Positions 32,490 through 43,790 are shown, counted from the stretch's first letter. The stretch is 64,000 nt of DNA from Metellina segmentata (GCA_947359465.1 OX375877.1:68674698-68738697), one strand, 5' to 3'. Program-made: numbers and translations. The notes: generated by a model from the sequence alone, not told the origin.

Positions 32490-33860
32490 CATTTGAACTG
32501 GTAAATTTTAGATGGCATAAGTTTGATTCCTATATAATGTACCCTAGGACTATTACTCTCTTCTGTCAGCAAAATTTTTTATCTGTGCATTACTTGATGG
32601 TGTCTTGACTGTTGTGTTGATGGTGTCTTGGCTGTTGTGTTGATGGTGTCTTGACTGTTGTGTTGATAGTGTCTTGACTGTTGTGTTGATGGTGTCTTGA
32701 CTGTTGTGTTGATAGTGTCTTGACTGTTGTGTTGATGGTGTCTTGGCTGTTGTGTTGATGGTGTCTTGACTGTTGTGTTGATGGTGTCTTGACTGTTGTG
32801 TTGATGGTATCTTGACTGTTGTGTTGATGGTTTCTTGACGGTTGTGTTGATGGTGTCTTGACTGTTGTGTTGATGGTGTCTTGACTTTTGTGTTGATGGT
32901 TTCTTGACGGTTGTGTTGATGGTGTCTTGGCTGTTGTGTTGATGGTGTCTTGACTGTTGTGTTGATGGTGTCTTGACGGTTGTGTTGATGGTGTCTTGGC
33001 TGTTGTGTTGATGGTGTCTTGACTGTTGTGTTGATGGTATCTTGACTGTTGTGTTGATGGTTTCTTGACGGTTGTGTTGATGGTGTCTTGACTGTTGTGT
33101 TGATGGTGTCTTGACTTTTGTGTTGATGGTTTCTTGACGGTTGTGTTGATGGTGTCTTGGCTGTTGTGTTGATGGTGTCTTGACTGTTGTGTTGATGGTG
33201 TCTTGACGGTTGTGTTGATGGTGTCTTGGCTGCTGTTGTGTTGATGGTGTATTGGCTATTGTGTTGATGGTGTCTTGGCTGTTGTGTTGATGGTGTCTTG
33301 ACTTTTGTGTTGGTGTCTTGGCTGTTGTGTTGATGGTGTCTTGGCTGTTGTGTTGATGGTGTCTTGACTGTTGTGTTGATGGTGTCTTGGCTGTTGTTGT
33401 GTTGATGGTGTATTGGCTATTGTGTTGATAGTGTCTTGACTGTTGTGTTGATGGTGTCTTGACTTTTGTGTTGATGGTGTCTTGGCTGTTGTGTTGGTGT
33501 CTTGGCTGTTGTGTTGGTGTCTTGGATGTTGTGTTGATGGTGTCTTGACTGTTGTGTTGATGGTGTCTTGACTGTTGTGTTGATGGTGTCTTGGCTGTTG
33601 TTGTGTTGATGGTGTATTGGCTATTGTGTTGATAGTGTCTTGACTGTTGTGTTGATGGTGTCTTGACTTTTGTGTTGATGGTGTCTTGGCTGTTGTGTTG
33701 GTGTCTTGGCTGTTGTGTTGGTGTCTTGGATGTTGTGTTGATGGTGTCTTGACTGTTGTGTTGATGGTGTCTTGACTGTTGTGTAGATGGTGTCTTGACT
33801 GTTGTGTTTGGCACAGCTTTACCAGATAGGACACGCAGTATCAAACCTAACCAACCGAAT
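32490..33860 (+). mobile_element. SINE family S3 copy containing a minisatellite
   Basis: Left of the array (32490-32590): TAAGTTTGATTCC B-box remnant, TATTACTCTCTTCTGTCAGCA and GCATTACTTGATGGTG. Right (33804-33860): TGTGTTTGGCACAGCTTTACCAG and CAAACCTAACCAACC. Together these make one ordinary S3 element; its middle is expanded. Confidence 0.78.
32591..33813. repeat. 23-bp minisatellite, about 53 units
   Basis: Unit TGTCTTGACTGTTGTGTTGATGG, with common variants CTTGGC, CTTGACGG, GATAGTG and deletions of GAT. Larger blocks are duplicated with periods of 230 bp (ten units, 32801 and 33031) and 204 bp (33391 and 33595). The 421- and 192-residue minus-strand frames here (HHQHNSQDT repeats) arise because the unit has no stop codon in three frames; I do not call a gene. 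Confidence 0.95.
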
Positions 33861-34013
33861 TTTGTGATTTGATATCTGAAGTTTTATAAATATTGGTAGG
33901 TTGTGAAAAGAATGGTAAAAGGTTTTTGTCCTTTCATTTTTGTTCTTTCTTACATGTCCGGAGGTTACGAACAATTCTTGCCAGACATTGAAGATTTCTC
34001 TTATTTCATGCAC

Positions 34014-34312
34014 CAAAAGGCCGGTCTGGTGGTTAAGGTGTGTGCCTCTAGATCGGAAGGTTCCAGGTTCGAATCCGGGTCAGTGCATGTGGATATAAAC
34101 GTTTGGTGTAGAGGCGGCTGGTGAACCTTAAATCTCTCGTGGCTAAAAATCCTCACGTTGGGTTGGTGTGGAAGATTGGAGAGAGTGGTGTCAGCGTGGT
34201 TCAAAATTACGTGGTGTTGGCTTCGGATCTTTCCCTTATGGAATTGATTCCGGACTGTTGTCAATAGCCCGTTGTGTTGCTCTAGTATGAAGTGTGTTAA
34301 AATTACCTTACC
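34014..34312 (+). mobile_element. SINE family S1 copy
   Basis: Head GGCCGGTCTGGTGGTTAAGG, B box GGTTCGAATCC, body with a short deletion, tail TTAAAATTACCTTACC. Flanks TTATTTCATGC and CTATTTCATAC suggest a TSD with one mismatch. Confidence 0.85.
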
Positions 34313-34384
34313 TATTTCATACGTTTCTTGTTTATAAGTTAACTTTAAAAATAAACACCATCCCATTTTCAACACCATAAACAC

Positions 34385-35108
34385 ATCATCACCGTGCTTC
34401 CATTACACTTAAGCATTAAACCTACCTCTACACAGACTGAAAAAAAAAAGACGAACTCGTAAAAATGTGCTTTATTTTTGCCTCAATTGCAAACGCATCT
34501 TAGCAGAAGTCAGTCATCTGTTAGTTAGATTTAAAAAAATGCCACGATCGCTGTTATTAAAAACCATAAAGGGAAAGCACAGTTTTATGATCTTAGTTTT
34601 GGAAGACTCGTGAACGTTACTCCTCTTAAAGGGGATCGAAAAAAATTGTTCAAGAGACAGATTTTATGTTCCTAAGAGAGGTGATTCGAAAGGGGAAAAC
34701 GCGTTTCCGAGTTGTAAGCCAATTTTATTTCTGATAAGTTTTAAGGGAAATGCTCGTTTTAGGCCACAACTCTTCAGCTTTAATTGGCTTTGGAGAAAGC
34801 AACTGGAAATACTTTTTTTTAGCTATGGGGGATAAAACTTCTGTTTTTATGAAGTTAAAATCTTGTTATCAAATATGAAGAACGTTCTGAAATGGTGTTT
34901 ATGTAGTGGTGTGAAATGTAAATTTTAGTATGTAATGCATTTTAATGCGACCTTGACATTAATTCTAACTGTAACCGAAGTTGCAGAGGGGTGTGGGTAG
35001 AAAGAGTACGGAGGGAGGAAGAAAAAACTTCCTATTAGAGATCGGGACAGGGTCGACGTGCTGTCCAATGAAGTTTCTATTTATGTTTTCTTTTCGTTGG
35101 ATGTATAT
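34385..35108. other. No gene recognised
   Basis: AT-rich; short frames only. Confidence 0.4.
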
Positions 35109-35110
35109 TA

Positions 35111-36058
35111 CAGTACAACTTGCTTATAACGAGCCCTGTTTAAACGAGAACCCGTATTTAACGAGGAAATCAGAAATACTTGGTTGCTAAAAGGTTAAGT
35201 CTATGGGAGCATAACTCGCTTTTAACGTGCAAACCCTGGTTATAGCGAGCAATATTTTTGTGAGTTATAAAATTTCTATTGACTTCCAACTCTCCAGCTC
35301 AGCTGATTCTTTCTTGGAACCGAATTCTACAAGTGTTATTCAGCCTATGGACCAAGGGGTCATCAGAAGTTTTAAATCAAACTTTTTTGAGCACTTGATT
35401 TTGATGCTTATCAACAGAAGAGAAAAAATAGGAACAACCTCAAATGCTAATGTAAACGTACTAAAAGGAATGCATGGGTAAACGTTACATCAACATGCAT
35501 TACCAATTTCATCCATAAGGCTGGATTGGACATTGCTCAAGAGGGGCAAATCACTGATTAAGAAGTATACGACTTGAAAAATTTAGAAATGAGTAGTGAA
35601 CAATTTGAAAATTATGTATCGGTTGACGCCAATGTTATCACTTCCGAGATATTGTAGCTGAAATTCAAGATAAAGCAGATGAAAAAATAATGAAAACGAC
35701 GAATGAGAAGAATTTCAAGCTGTACCGCCCCCAACGTACTCAATGGCTTTTGTGTTCGCAGAAAAACTTTTAACTTTTTTCGAAGCCAGGGGTGCAAATG
35801 ACAATGTTTTTGTGCCATGAGTCTTCTCCGATGAACACTAACACAAGAAAGAGACAATAAGACTATTCAAAGCAAATTAATCAACTTATTTTGTACTGTA
35901 CAGAAATAAAAAATAAATTAAGTAAGTATGTATAGATAATATAGTAATAGTATGTATGAATTTTTATGATTTTTTTACGAACCCGTTTTTTATGAGCACT
36001 CGATTATAACGAGCAAATATGGCGGCCCCTTCGTGCTCATTATAAGCCAGTTCGACTG
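35111..36058 (+). mobile_element. pogo/Tigger-type transposon, deleted
   Basis: TIRs start CAGTACAACTTGCTTATAAC (left) and CAGTCGAACTGGCTTATAAT (right, reversed), each next to TA (35109-35110, 36059-36060). At 948 bp it is well below the ~2.4 kb of complete Tiggers. It contains the decayed 3' part of a transposase. The ATAACGAGC motif is repeated inside both ends, as in this family. Confidence 0.9.
35281..35870 (+). pseudogene. Tigger/pogo transposase remnant
   Basis: The frame carries LEPNSTSVIQPMDQGVIRSFK, the strongly conserved block around the third catalytic Asp (codon 35350-35352) of pogo-type DDE transposases. A frameshift near 35470 leads into WVNVTSTCITNFIHKAGLD, matching the conserved W-V-T-T-I-NCF-KAGF region, then a stop. 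Further downstream FAEKLLTFFEARGANDN resembles the family's C-terminal segment in yet another frame. The N-terminal CENP-B-type DNA-binding domain and the first two catalytic acids are missing. It is not functional. Confidence 0.85.
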
Positions 36059-36419
36059 TATATTGAACTGTGCCCTGTTTTCCCAGTGTTTTCCCCGTTA
36101 CTGAAATAAATACGCGTCCTTGAAAAGCTATCTTTTTAATCCGACACCATGTATATTTTTACCGAACCAAAATAAATCTGGTGATCAAGGTGTTAGCCTC
36201 TAGATCGTAAGGTTCCTGGTTCGAATCCGGATCAGTGCATGTATATTAGTAAGTGTATGGTGTAGAGGCGGCTAGTGCACCTTAAATCTCGTGGTCGAAA
36301 GTCTTCATGTTGGGTTGGTGTGGAAATTTGGAGAGTGGGGTGCCAGCTCATGTGTTGCCTTTTCATCTAACCGTGGTTCAAAATTACGTGGTGTAGTCCT
36401 CGGATATTTTCCCTTAGGG

Positions 36420-37135
36420 CAGTGGTCCCCAACCCCCGGTCCGCGGACCGGTACCGGTCCGTGGCTCAAATGGTACCGGGCCGTCCAAGAAATATTAAAT
36501 TATTTCCATTTTATTTACTTTGGTGTATTTATCTTGGGTTTGTGCGGTTCTTATTTATGAAATGTCCACTCAAATTAGGAGGCGGTAAATCAGAACTTGA
36601 AATTTGTTCTGTTACTAGAGCTTCAATTATGATTTCTGAATTCTGTATGTCTCTATTTTCTAATTTTGAGAAATGCGACAACTGTTTTCAAGTTGGCAGA
36701 CAAAGTAGCTGCATTTAAATCCAAACTGAAGTTGTGGGGACGGTGCGTGAACAGAGGCATTTTGGACATGTTTGCGACATTAGCGGGAATTTTAGGCGAG
36801 ACTGAGCCTGAACATTCATTCTCCTAGTTGGTGCACGATCACCTGTCTTTGCTTTTAAAAGAGTTCGAGCGCTTCGAGGTTTTTTTTTTGTGGTTGGGAA
36901 ACTATTTTATTGATTTAGCGTTCTAGTGAGTTAAAATGTTAAATCACATTATATTCATTTTTTGGTGTAACTGTATTTTATTTTGAAGGCATGTTTAAAT
37001 CCAATTAAATTAAAATTATTAAATCAAAACATTCTAAAATATATACAATCAACGTATCTCCCCCCCCCAGCGGGCCGCGTTAAAATTATCAAACGTTGAT
37101 CCGGTCCGCGCCGATAAAACGGTTGGGGAGCACTG
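36420..37135 (+). mobile_element. hAT transposon, deleted (716 bp)
   Basis: TIRs CAGTGGTCCCCAACC and, reversed, CAGTGCTCCCCAACC. Perfect 8-bp TSD CCTTAGGG (36412-36419, 37136-37143), the hAT signature. Subterminal GGTCCGCGGACCGG is palindromic. Target is the S1 SINE tail. Confidence 0.93.
36690..36878 (+). pseudogene. hAT transposase remnant (ZBED5-like)
   Basis: A 63-codon frame with one internal stop reads FKSKLKLWGRCVNRGILDMF followed by ETEPEHSFS, stop, then LVHDHLSLLLKEFERFE. FK-KL-LW...G-..MF, then a spaced HL..LL.EFERYF block, is typical of the middle of hAT transposases related to domesticated ZBED5/GTF2IRD2-type genes. The BED zinc finger, the catalytic acids and the C-terminal dimerisation domain are not seen. 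Confidence 0.7.
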
Positions 37136-37406
37136 CCTTAGGGGATTGATTTCGGACCGTCGTCAATAACCAGCTGTGATGTTCTAGTACGACGTTAGTT
37201 AGAAATTACCAAATTACCGAACCAAAATAATCCAACAGTCTGTTGGCAAGTAGGAAAATGCGATGGCTCAGTGGACGGTAATTTCAGTAGCGCAGGTCGA
37301 TGTGTTTATTATGTACGGATTTATTATGTACTTATCCAAAGTGCACAAAAAAATGTAAGATACGTTTAATTCTCAACACGTTTGTTTCTATCTTACACGT
37401 TTGTTA

Positions 37407-39779
37407 TAGTGATGGGGAAAATGACTCTTTTCAGGGATCGGATCGGAACCGCTCACTTACTAAAAAGAGCTAGCTCTTTTTGATGACTCACCGCTCCTTT
37501 GAGATATATAATAATGTATATAACATATCGAAATGTATACAATATGTTTGGGCCATCGAACATCCCTCGTTGTCACGTGAGCGCATGTGTCCAGACGAAG
37601 AGGCGCCAAGCGTGCTTGAAACACCCACGCACACAACACTTGAAACACTCACTCATCCAGCAATTGCGCAGTTTACCTCTAAAATCAACAAAAGGAGGGA
37701 GACGGGGCCCGAGGACGATAGGCATTGCAGCATAGGGCTGCTAAGCTGTAAAATTTAATTGCTAAGGCATAAGATGGCCCAAAACCATGTCAATTCATAT
37801 AACTTTGAAATTGTCCATAAAGAATAAATTACTCTGAGGACACTTCTACTTTTGTAATTCCCGTCATGAACCCGTTGAGATTACAGAAGTAGCAATTAAA
37901 ATATCCAAACACGTTAAAAATATAATTTTTGACCAAGAATTCTAAAAAAGTTTTCGATTTTATTGGATAGAGTATTTATTTGACTTTCCAAAACATATTT
38001 AATTTTTTCACTGTTAATTACTTGAAGAAGTATTAAGATTTTAATCAAGGCGGGAAAACAAGAAGTAAGAATGGAAAACACTGGAAATGGCCATTAAAAG
38101 GCCAAAAACATGGCAAAATCTAAATTTAAACCTTACTTTTTTTTGCAAATATAATTTTAGAAAGTTTTTCAAATATTTAAATGGTTTCTCTTTTGGAAAT
38201 GGAGTGAACTTTTTTAAAGAGAAGGAAGAACAAAATTGTTTACACAAAGAGCAAACGCAAGGGAGCAAGCGATGCACTTGAAACTACCTTTAATTCTAAA
38301 TTAATATTTTTGCATCATTTCCTCACTTCAAATGTTATAATACAAAAACTTATAACTGGATTCTAGTAAACTTTTGAGAGTTTGTTATTTATAATGTTGT
38401 CAAGTGAATGAACTAGAATAATTATGCTGAGTTCAAAAGTTTCTAAATTATTACTATTTATTTAAGAAGTAGGACTGTAAAACTATAAAAAATCTTCTAT
38501 TCATTTTTCCATCACTTGTAAAATTGTTGTTTATTTAAATATCCTTTTATTCTAGTTCATTCCCTAGAAATATGCATGTAGTTTATTTTGGTAGCATCAT
38601 TTTTCAAATTGGTTGAATAGATTTTCATGTAGCACATTTGAAGTTTTTGACACATTTCTTTAAAATTTCATACATAATTATCATATTTTTACAAAATTAT
38701 TAATATATACTTTTAATATTTATAGCCCATTGTGCTATTGTTTAAAACACAAAACATAAAAATATCATTAAAATGTTTCTATACCACATTTAAAAAAAGT
38801 GTCTTGGACGTGTTTGGATACATAAAGATTTCTTTCTAAAACCACTTAGTTACCAAATGAGACTTCCTAATAATTTAAATGATATTTTAAAATCATATAA
38901 TAAAAATATTAATAATTTATTAAAGTACTTAAGATTTTTAACTATTTATTTTAAGATATAGGTATATAATACCCTCGAATACTCGTTGTCCCAAAGATTT
39001 TCAAAATCCAAGTCCCCTCCCTGTCTTTTAATAAAATATTTTCAAAATGCCTTGTTTTGTGAAGGCAATGCAATAAAAACGAGTTACGTTTAATTTAATT
39101 TTGTGTAGCTTTATTAAAATGATATCACTCCCGAGAAATCAAGGTTTTATTATAATTATTATATTAATGTTAAGTGAATAACATAATAACTGTTAGAATA
39201 TGTTTTAATAACAACCTTAAGACTAGTTTTAATTAGTGCTAAAAGGCGTGATATGACTTAAGCCGTAAAAACACCCTTTCAATCTAAAATTGAATTAAAT
39301 TTAAAAAAATAACATTTATGATAATACATAGATATTTAAAAATTTGGAACTTCAAAAAAGTAACAAAAATCTAGGGAGCGCAAAAGAACGAATGCGGAAT
39401 TGACTCTTCGAGAGCGATAGTTATCGAAAAGAGCCAAAGAGTTAACTCCTTAAAAGAATCAACTCCCAAAATAATCAGTGAGCGCAAACGATCGAATGCG
39501 GAAATGATTCTTCGAAAGAGCCAAATCTCGAAAAGAATCAACTCCCAAAGAATCGACTCCCAAAGAATCAACTCCCAAAAAGAATCACTGAGCTGGTGAT
39601 CGCATGCGGAAATGACTCTTCGAGAGTGGAAGCGCTGATTGGTTAAAAAAGAGTCACCGCTCTTCAGCCCTGATTGGTTAAAAAAGAGCTATAGCTCTTT
39701 TTTGACGAATCAGCGCTCGCTCACTCCGTCAAGAGAGCTAACTCTTTGAGTCAGCTCCTGAGCGGATCGCCCATCTCTA
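37407..39779. mobile_element. hAT-type element, 2.4 kb, mostly non-coding
   Basis: Ends TAGTGATGGGG and, reversed, TAGAGATGGGCG match at 9 of 10 first bases. Perfect 8-bp TSD GTTTGTTA (37399-37406, 39780-39787). Subterminal zones at both ends are full of AAGAGCTAGCTCTTTT-type palindromes and GACTCTTCGAGAG repeats, presumably transposase-binding sites. A 24-bp perfect palindrome centres on GAGCTATAGCTC (39680-39703). The AT-rich middle has no hAT transposase motif I can see; frames at 37480-37758 look incidental. Confidence 0.87.
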
Positions 39780-39870
39780 GTTTGTTATCCTTTATTTCGC
39801 TTTTCTTCATTTCGTTCTTTATCACGTTAATTTATTCTTTATCTCCCCTTTGACTCTTAAAATTTATTTT

Positions 39871-39907
39871 TAGATGATTACGAGTTTCAAAAACTCGTAA
39901 TCATCTA
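39871..39907. other. Perfect 17-bp stem hairpin
   Basis: TAGATGATTACGAGTTT, loop CAA, AAACTCGTAATCATCTA. Isolated between the hAT element and an S4 repeat. Confidence 0.9.
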
Positions 39908-40105
39908 GTGTTATATTGTTTTCCCCTTGGGGCTTACTGCCAGGGGTAAACAGGGGGGCGGCGATTCTTGGATGCTGAAGCGAGCCTTCTCTGCTTTATT
40001 ATCTCCATTCTTTATTTTCCCAATTGCTTGACATTGTCTGTCTAGTGTTTGACTCAGCTTGTATAAATATGACCCTTGCGCCATACAGCCCAGAGGCAAC
40101 CACCC
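39908..40105 (+). mobile_element. Repeat family S4 copy
   Basis: GGGGCTTACTGCCAGGGGTAAAC, GGGGCGGCGATTCTTGGATG, pyrimidine-rich middle, tail TAGTGTTTGACTCAGCTTG, TAAATATGACCCTTGCGCCAT. Confidence 0.7.
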
Positions 40106-40639
40106 CTTTATTTTGTCATCTAGTACTGAATATTTCGTCTCACGTTTCCTTTTTCTATACCTAGGGCTAAGCACAGGTGAAGAATTAGATTCAGTGTTCC
40201 ACAAAACAACTACAAGCAATTGCAGGCATTTTGTCCTAATTTTGAAAACTGCAGTAAAATCAAAAACAGACGTGAAGCACAATTATCGGATAAAGTTGTA
40301 TTACATATTTATAATAAAACTTCACAATTAATTAACTTACTTTATTTAAAACCCAGGCATACTTTTAGAATTTGCAATTCTGTCGGTAACTTTTGAAATT
40401 AAATATTTTGTCATTGACATAGATGTGTTATTTATAAAGTGTTTGTGGTAATTTGGGAGGTGTAGGAAGGTTGTTCCGTAGCTAGAAAAGAAATAAATGT
40501 GGCAAGGAGTGCGCTTTATACTGCAGTACATCGTAACTTATGATTGAAAAAAAATAGGCCAAAACTTTGCTAAATTAATGAAATATTGTTCTGCAAAGAC
40601 TTAGTTCTGCGACTTACGTCGTAGTTTTAAGCACTTTTT

Positions 40640-40794
40640 GCTCCAGGGAAAGTGCGAGCTCAAATGTTGCCTCGTCATCTGACCGTGGTTCTAAATTACG
40701 TGGTGTTGTCCTTGGATCGTTCCCCTTAAGATTACTCCGGGCCAAAAAACCGTCGTGTTGCTCCGGTGCGACGTTAATTAAAATACCTAACTAC
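40640..40794 (+). mobile_element. SINE family S2, 3' half
   Basis: GTTGCCTCGTCATCTGACCG, GTGGTGTTGTCCTTGGATCG, tail GTCGTGTTGCTCCGGTGCGACG and ATTAAAATACCTAACTACC. Confidence 0.8.
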
Positions 40795-40969
40795 CTTTTC
40801 TATATCTTGCCAGTTAGTGCACAGCCGCCGTGTTACTCTTTCTGCAGGACTACCGAGGACAGTATAAATAGATTTAAATTAGGTATTAAATGTAACGTGA
40901 ACAGTGCCATAAAAACATAAGCAATAAAGAAACTATTGCATAAGCAGATGTTCTAGATTTTCACAAGAT

Positions 40970-41155
40970 ATTTCGTTCATCAAAATTTAACCAGTTTAGC
41001 TACTGACGGGATAGATCGTCAATAAATTGCCGATTTTTTTTGCTGCTTTGATCAAGGTCTGGTTTCATCTAATGACGAAATATGTCGTCCATCAAGATCT
41101 GTTAATTGTTTTGCTTATGAGGATATGCATCGTCAAGGCAACCACCAGAAGGGTT
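40970..41155. repeat. Dispersed CGTC-rich repeat
   Basis: GATATTTCGTTCATCAAAATTTAACCAG, GACGGGATAGATCGTCAATAAATTGCCGATTTTTT, AAATATGTCGTCCATCAAGATCTGTTAATTG, GATATGCATCGTCAAGGC. The most complete of the four copies; ends in AGAAGGGTTAA. Confidence 0.6.
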
Positions 41156-41904
41156 AAAATATCAGGTACTCGCTGCAATTTTAAAAATATGTTTAAAACT
41201 ATGCTTCTACAAGTCTTATGAAACTTCTCAAACTATTTTCTCTGAATCATTAAAGTGCAACAGCTAAGTGCACTTCGCCGTAAATAGGAATAAGAAACAT
41301 TGGAAGCATTTCAGACTGATTGAATACAAAGATCATATTTGAAAACGAAACATCAGCTCTCTTGGAAAAGGGATTTCTTCCTAGATCACGAGAATAGAAA
41401 ATGTGTTGCTTTTGCTTTTCTTGAGAAGAGAATCTTCAAAATTGTATTTTTGTTCAGACTTTTCGGCGATAAAATATTACATATCCGTTACATTCAACAC
41501 ATTTCCACGGATATCCGCCTCTGGTTCGTGACTTTTTAGACACATAGTGAAGGCGTGTTTTGCCACAACTAGGAGCTCGAATCTAAATCCTGTATGCTGA
41601 GACAAGGCTTTTTTGATACGGCGTTCTCTTTGTTTTTGGCGGGAGAATGCAATTTCACAGAAATGTTTAGGATATCACGAGGAGAAGAAATATAAATGCC
41701 TCGGGCGTCTAGCAGAAAGTTTCAGTTTCAGTTTCTGACGGTTTGGGGCATAGCCGTTTTACGCTTTGTTGCTATTCTTGCATTCGCAGAAAATAGATCG
41801 AACTTGGAAGTTTTTCACGTTGAGCTGTTTTGAGCTTGGTGAAAGTTGCTGATTCTAGCAGTCTTCGAAATTTCAACACCTTTGGAAGGAACTCTCTTGC
41901 CACA
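41155..41904. other. No gene recognised
   Basis: Short frames only; TTTCAGTTTCAGTTTC near 41720 is a small GAAA-type repeat. Confidence 0.4.
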
Positions 41905-42120
41905 AGGCGGCGATTAGGGCTCAGTGGGTATTCCACTGTGCTAGCTACCTTCGAGTTGTTGTCGGCACAGGTTCAATTCCTGTCCGATGCATTTTTTCCT
42001 GGGTATATTTCTCTATTATGTGTCAGTAAACCATTCATTGTGCGTGTCTGTTACTTGATATTGTATGTCGTGTCTGGCGCATTATGGCCAAATATGGCCC
42101 TTGCACCATCGAACTCCATA
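41905..42120 (+). mobile_element. SINE family S3, best copy
   Basis: tRNA-like head GGCGGCGATTAGGGCTCAGTGGG (A box TAGGGCTCAGTGG), T-arm GCACAGGTTCAATTCCTGTC (B box), body GATGCATTTTTTCCTGGG and TATTTCTCTATTATGTGTCAG, tail GTCTGGCGCATTATGGCCAAATATGGCCCTTGCACC. About 215 bp. A lone S1 tail follows at 42210-42263. Confidence 0.82.
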
Positions 42121-42649
42121 TCAACCCCCCCACCACCACCACACACACACTCACGACTGCACTCCGATCTTCTTGTACTAAGTTAGATTGCGGTACCTGC
42201 ACTAAGTTGGCAGCCCGTTGTGTTGTTCTAGTACGACGTTAAGTAAAATTACCATTGCCATTACAAAGTTGGGAAGACGAAAACTATTTCGGTTAAGTGC
42301 TGTAGTATATTTAGCAGTTGATGTGGCATTCGACATGCACCAGGTTGTAATTACAAAGGCTCTTATGTGCACCCTGTGCATACAAGCAACCAAATACATC
42401 GCTGGCCAGTGCATTCGTACTTATATTTTCAACTTTTAAAATGTGTATAATTTATCGTATTTACTTTTTTTATTAGAACCCTTAGTCTTATTTCATGGAA
42501 CCTCGTGTTTTAGTTTCCCTTGTCTGGGAAACGTTGATTTAGAGGTAGAGTAAAAACCTCACTGTCTTAAATGTTATTTGTTTCTAGAATTTGTTTTTTA
42601 GGACTCGATGGGATTCCCACATCTGCGTTCCAGATTTCTGTGCCAGATA

Positions 42650-43790
42650 AGACGATGGTACCCATTATCAGATTGGATGACGGTACTCATTAATAGATTG
42701 GATGACTGCACACATTTATAGACTGGATGACGGCACCCATTAATATACTAGATGACGGCACCCATTAATAGACTAGATGACGGCATCCATTAATAGACTA
42801 GATGAGGATTACGGTACTCATTAATAGATTGGATGACGGTGCCCATTAATAGATTGGATGACTGCACACATTTATAGACTGGATGACGGCACCCATTAAT
42901 ATACTAGATGACGGCACCCATTAATAGACTAGATGACGGCATCCATTAATAGACTAGATGACGGTACCCATTAATAGACTAGATGACGGCATCCATTAAT
43001 AGACTAGATGACGGCATCCATTAATAGATTGGATGAGGATTACGGTACTCATTAATAGATTGGATGACGGTGCCCATTAATAGATTGGATGACTGCACAC
43101 ATTTATAGACTGGATGACGGCACCCATTAATATACTAGATGACGGCACCCATTAATAGACTAGATGACGGCACCCATTAATAGACTAGATGACGGCATCC
43201 ATTAATAGACTAGATGACGGTACCCATTAATAGACTAGATGACGGTACCCATTAATAGATTGGATGAGGATTATGGTACTCATTAATAGATTGGATGACG
43301 GTGCCCATTAATAGATTGGATGACGGCACCCATTAATAGACTGGATGACGGTACCCATTAATTGATTGGATGACGGTACTCATTAATAGATTGATTGAGG
43401 ATTACGGTACTCATTAATAGATTGGACGAAGATGACGGTACCCATTAATAGACTGGATAACGGTACCCATTAATAGATTGGATGACGGTACTCATTAATA
43501 GATTGGATGACGGTAATCATTAATAGATTGGATAACGACACCCATTATTAGTTTTGATAACGGTACCCATTATTGGTTTTGATAACGGTACCCATTATTG
43601 ATTTGGATGAAGGTACCCATTATTGGTTTGTTTGACGGTGTTCATTATTGGTTTGTATGACGGTACACTTTATTATTTTGGACGACGGTCTCCAGTATTA
43701 GGTTAGGTGATGGTACCCAGTATTAGGTTAGAAGACTGTACCCGTAATTAGATAAGATGACGGTACACAGCACAAGGCTTGTCGACGGTA
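42650..43790. repeat. 25-bp minisatellite, about 45 units
   Basis: Unit GACGGTACCCATTAATAGATTGGAT with variants (GGCATCC, GGTACTC, GACTAGAT). A longer block starting GAGGATTACGG recurs at 42804, 43035 and 43266, a 231-bp higher-order period. Units decay towards the right after about 43540. Non-coding. Confidence 0.95.

Larger units (their letters stand above)
36176..37215 (+). mobile_element. SINE family S1, interrupted by a hAT element
   Basis: Starts slightly inside the usual head (ATCTGGTGATCAAGGTGTTAG), keeps the B box, and resumes after the hAT with GATTGATTTCGGACCGTCGTC to the ACCAAATTACC tail. Perfect 15-bp TSD ACCGAACCAAAATAA at 36161-36175 and 37216-37230. Confidence 0.93.

Noticed and set aside
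32579..33844. 421-residue (and 192-residue) minus-strand frame rich in Gln, His, Asn and Thr
   Set aside because: It is the 23-bp minisatellite read through all three frames; the unit simply lacks stops. The frame ends in unrelated SINE sequence and has no domain.
34001..34384. 127-residue minus-strand frame
   Set aside because: It runs through the S1 SINE at 34014-34312; similar frames (RNQS-KGKIR-QH-VILNH) appear at other S1 copies.
37480..37758. 92-residue frame inside the hAT as a transposase exon
   Set aside because: No BED finger, RW motif or hAT dimerisation motif is visible; kept only as part of the element.
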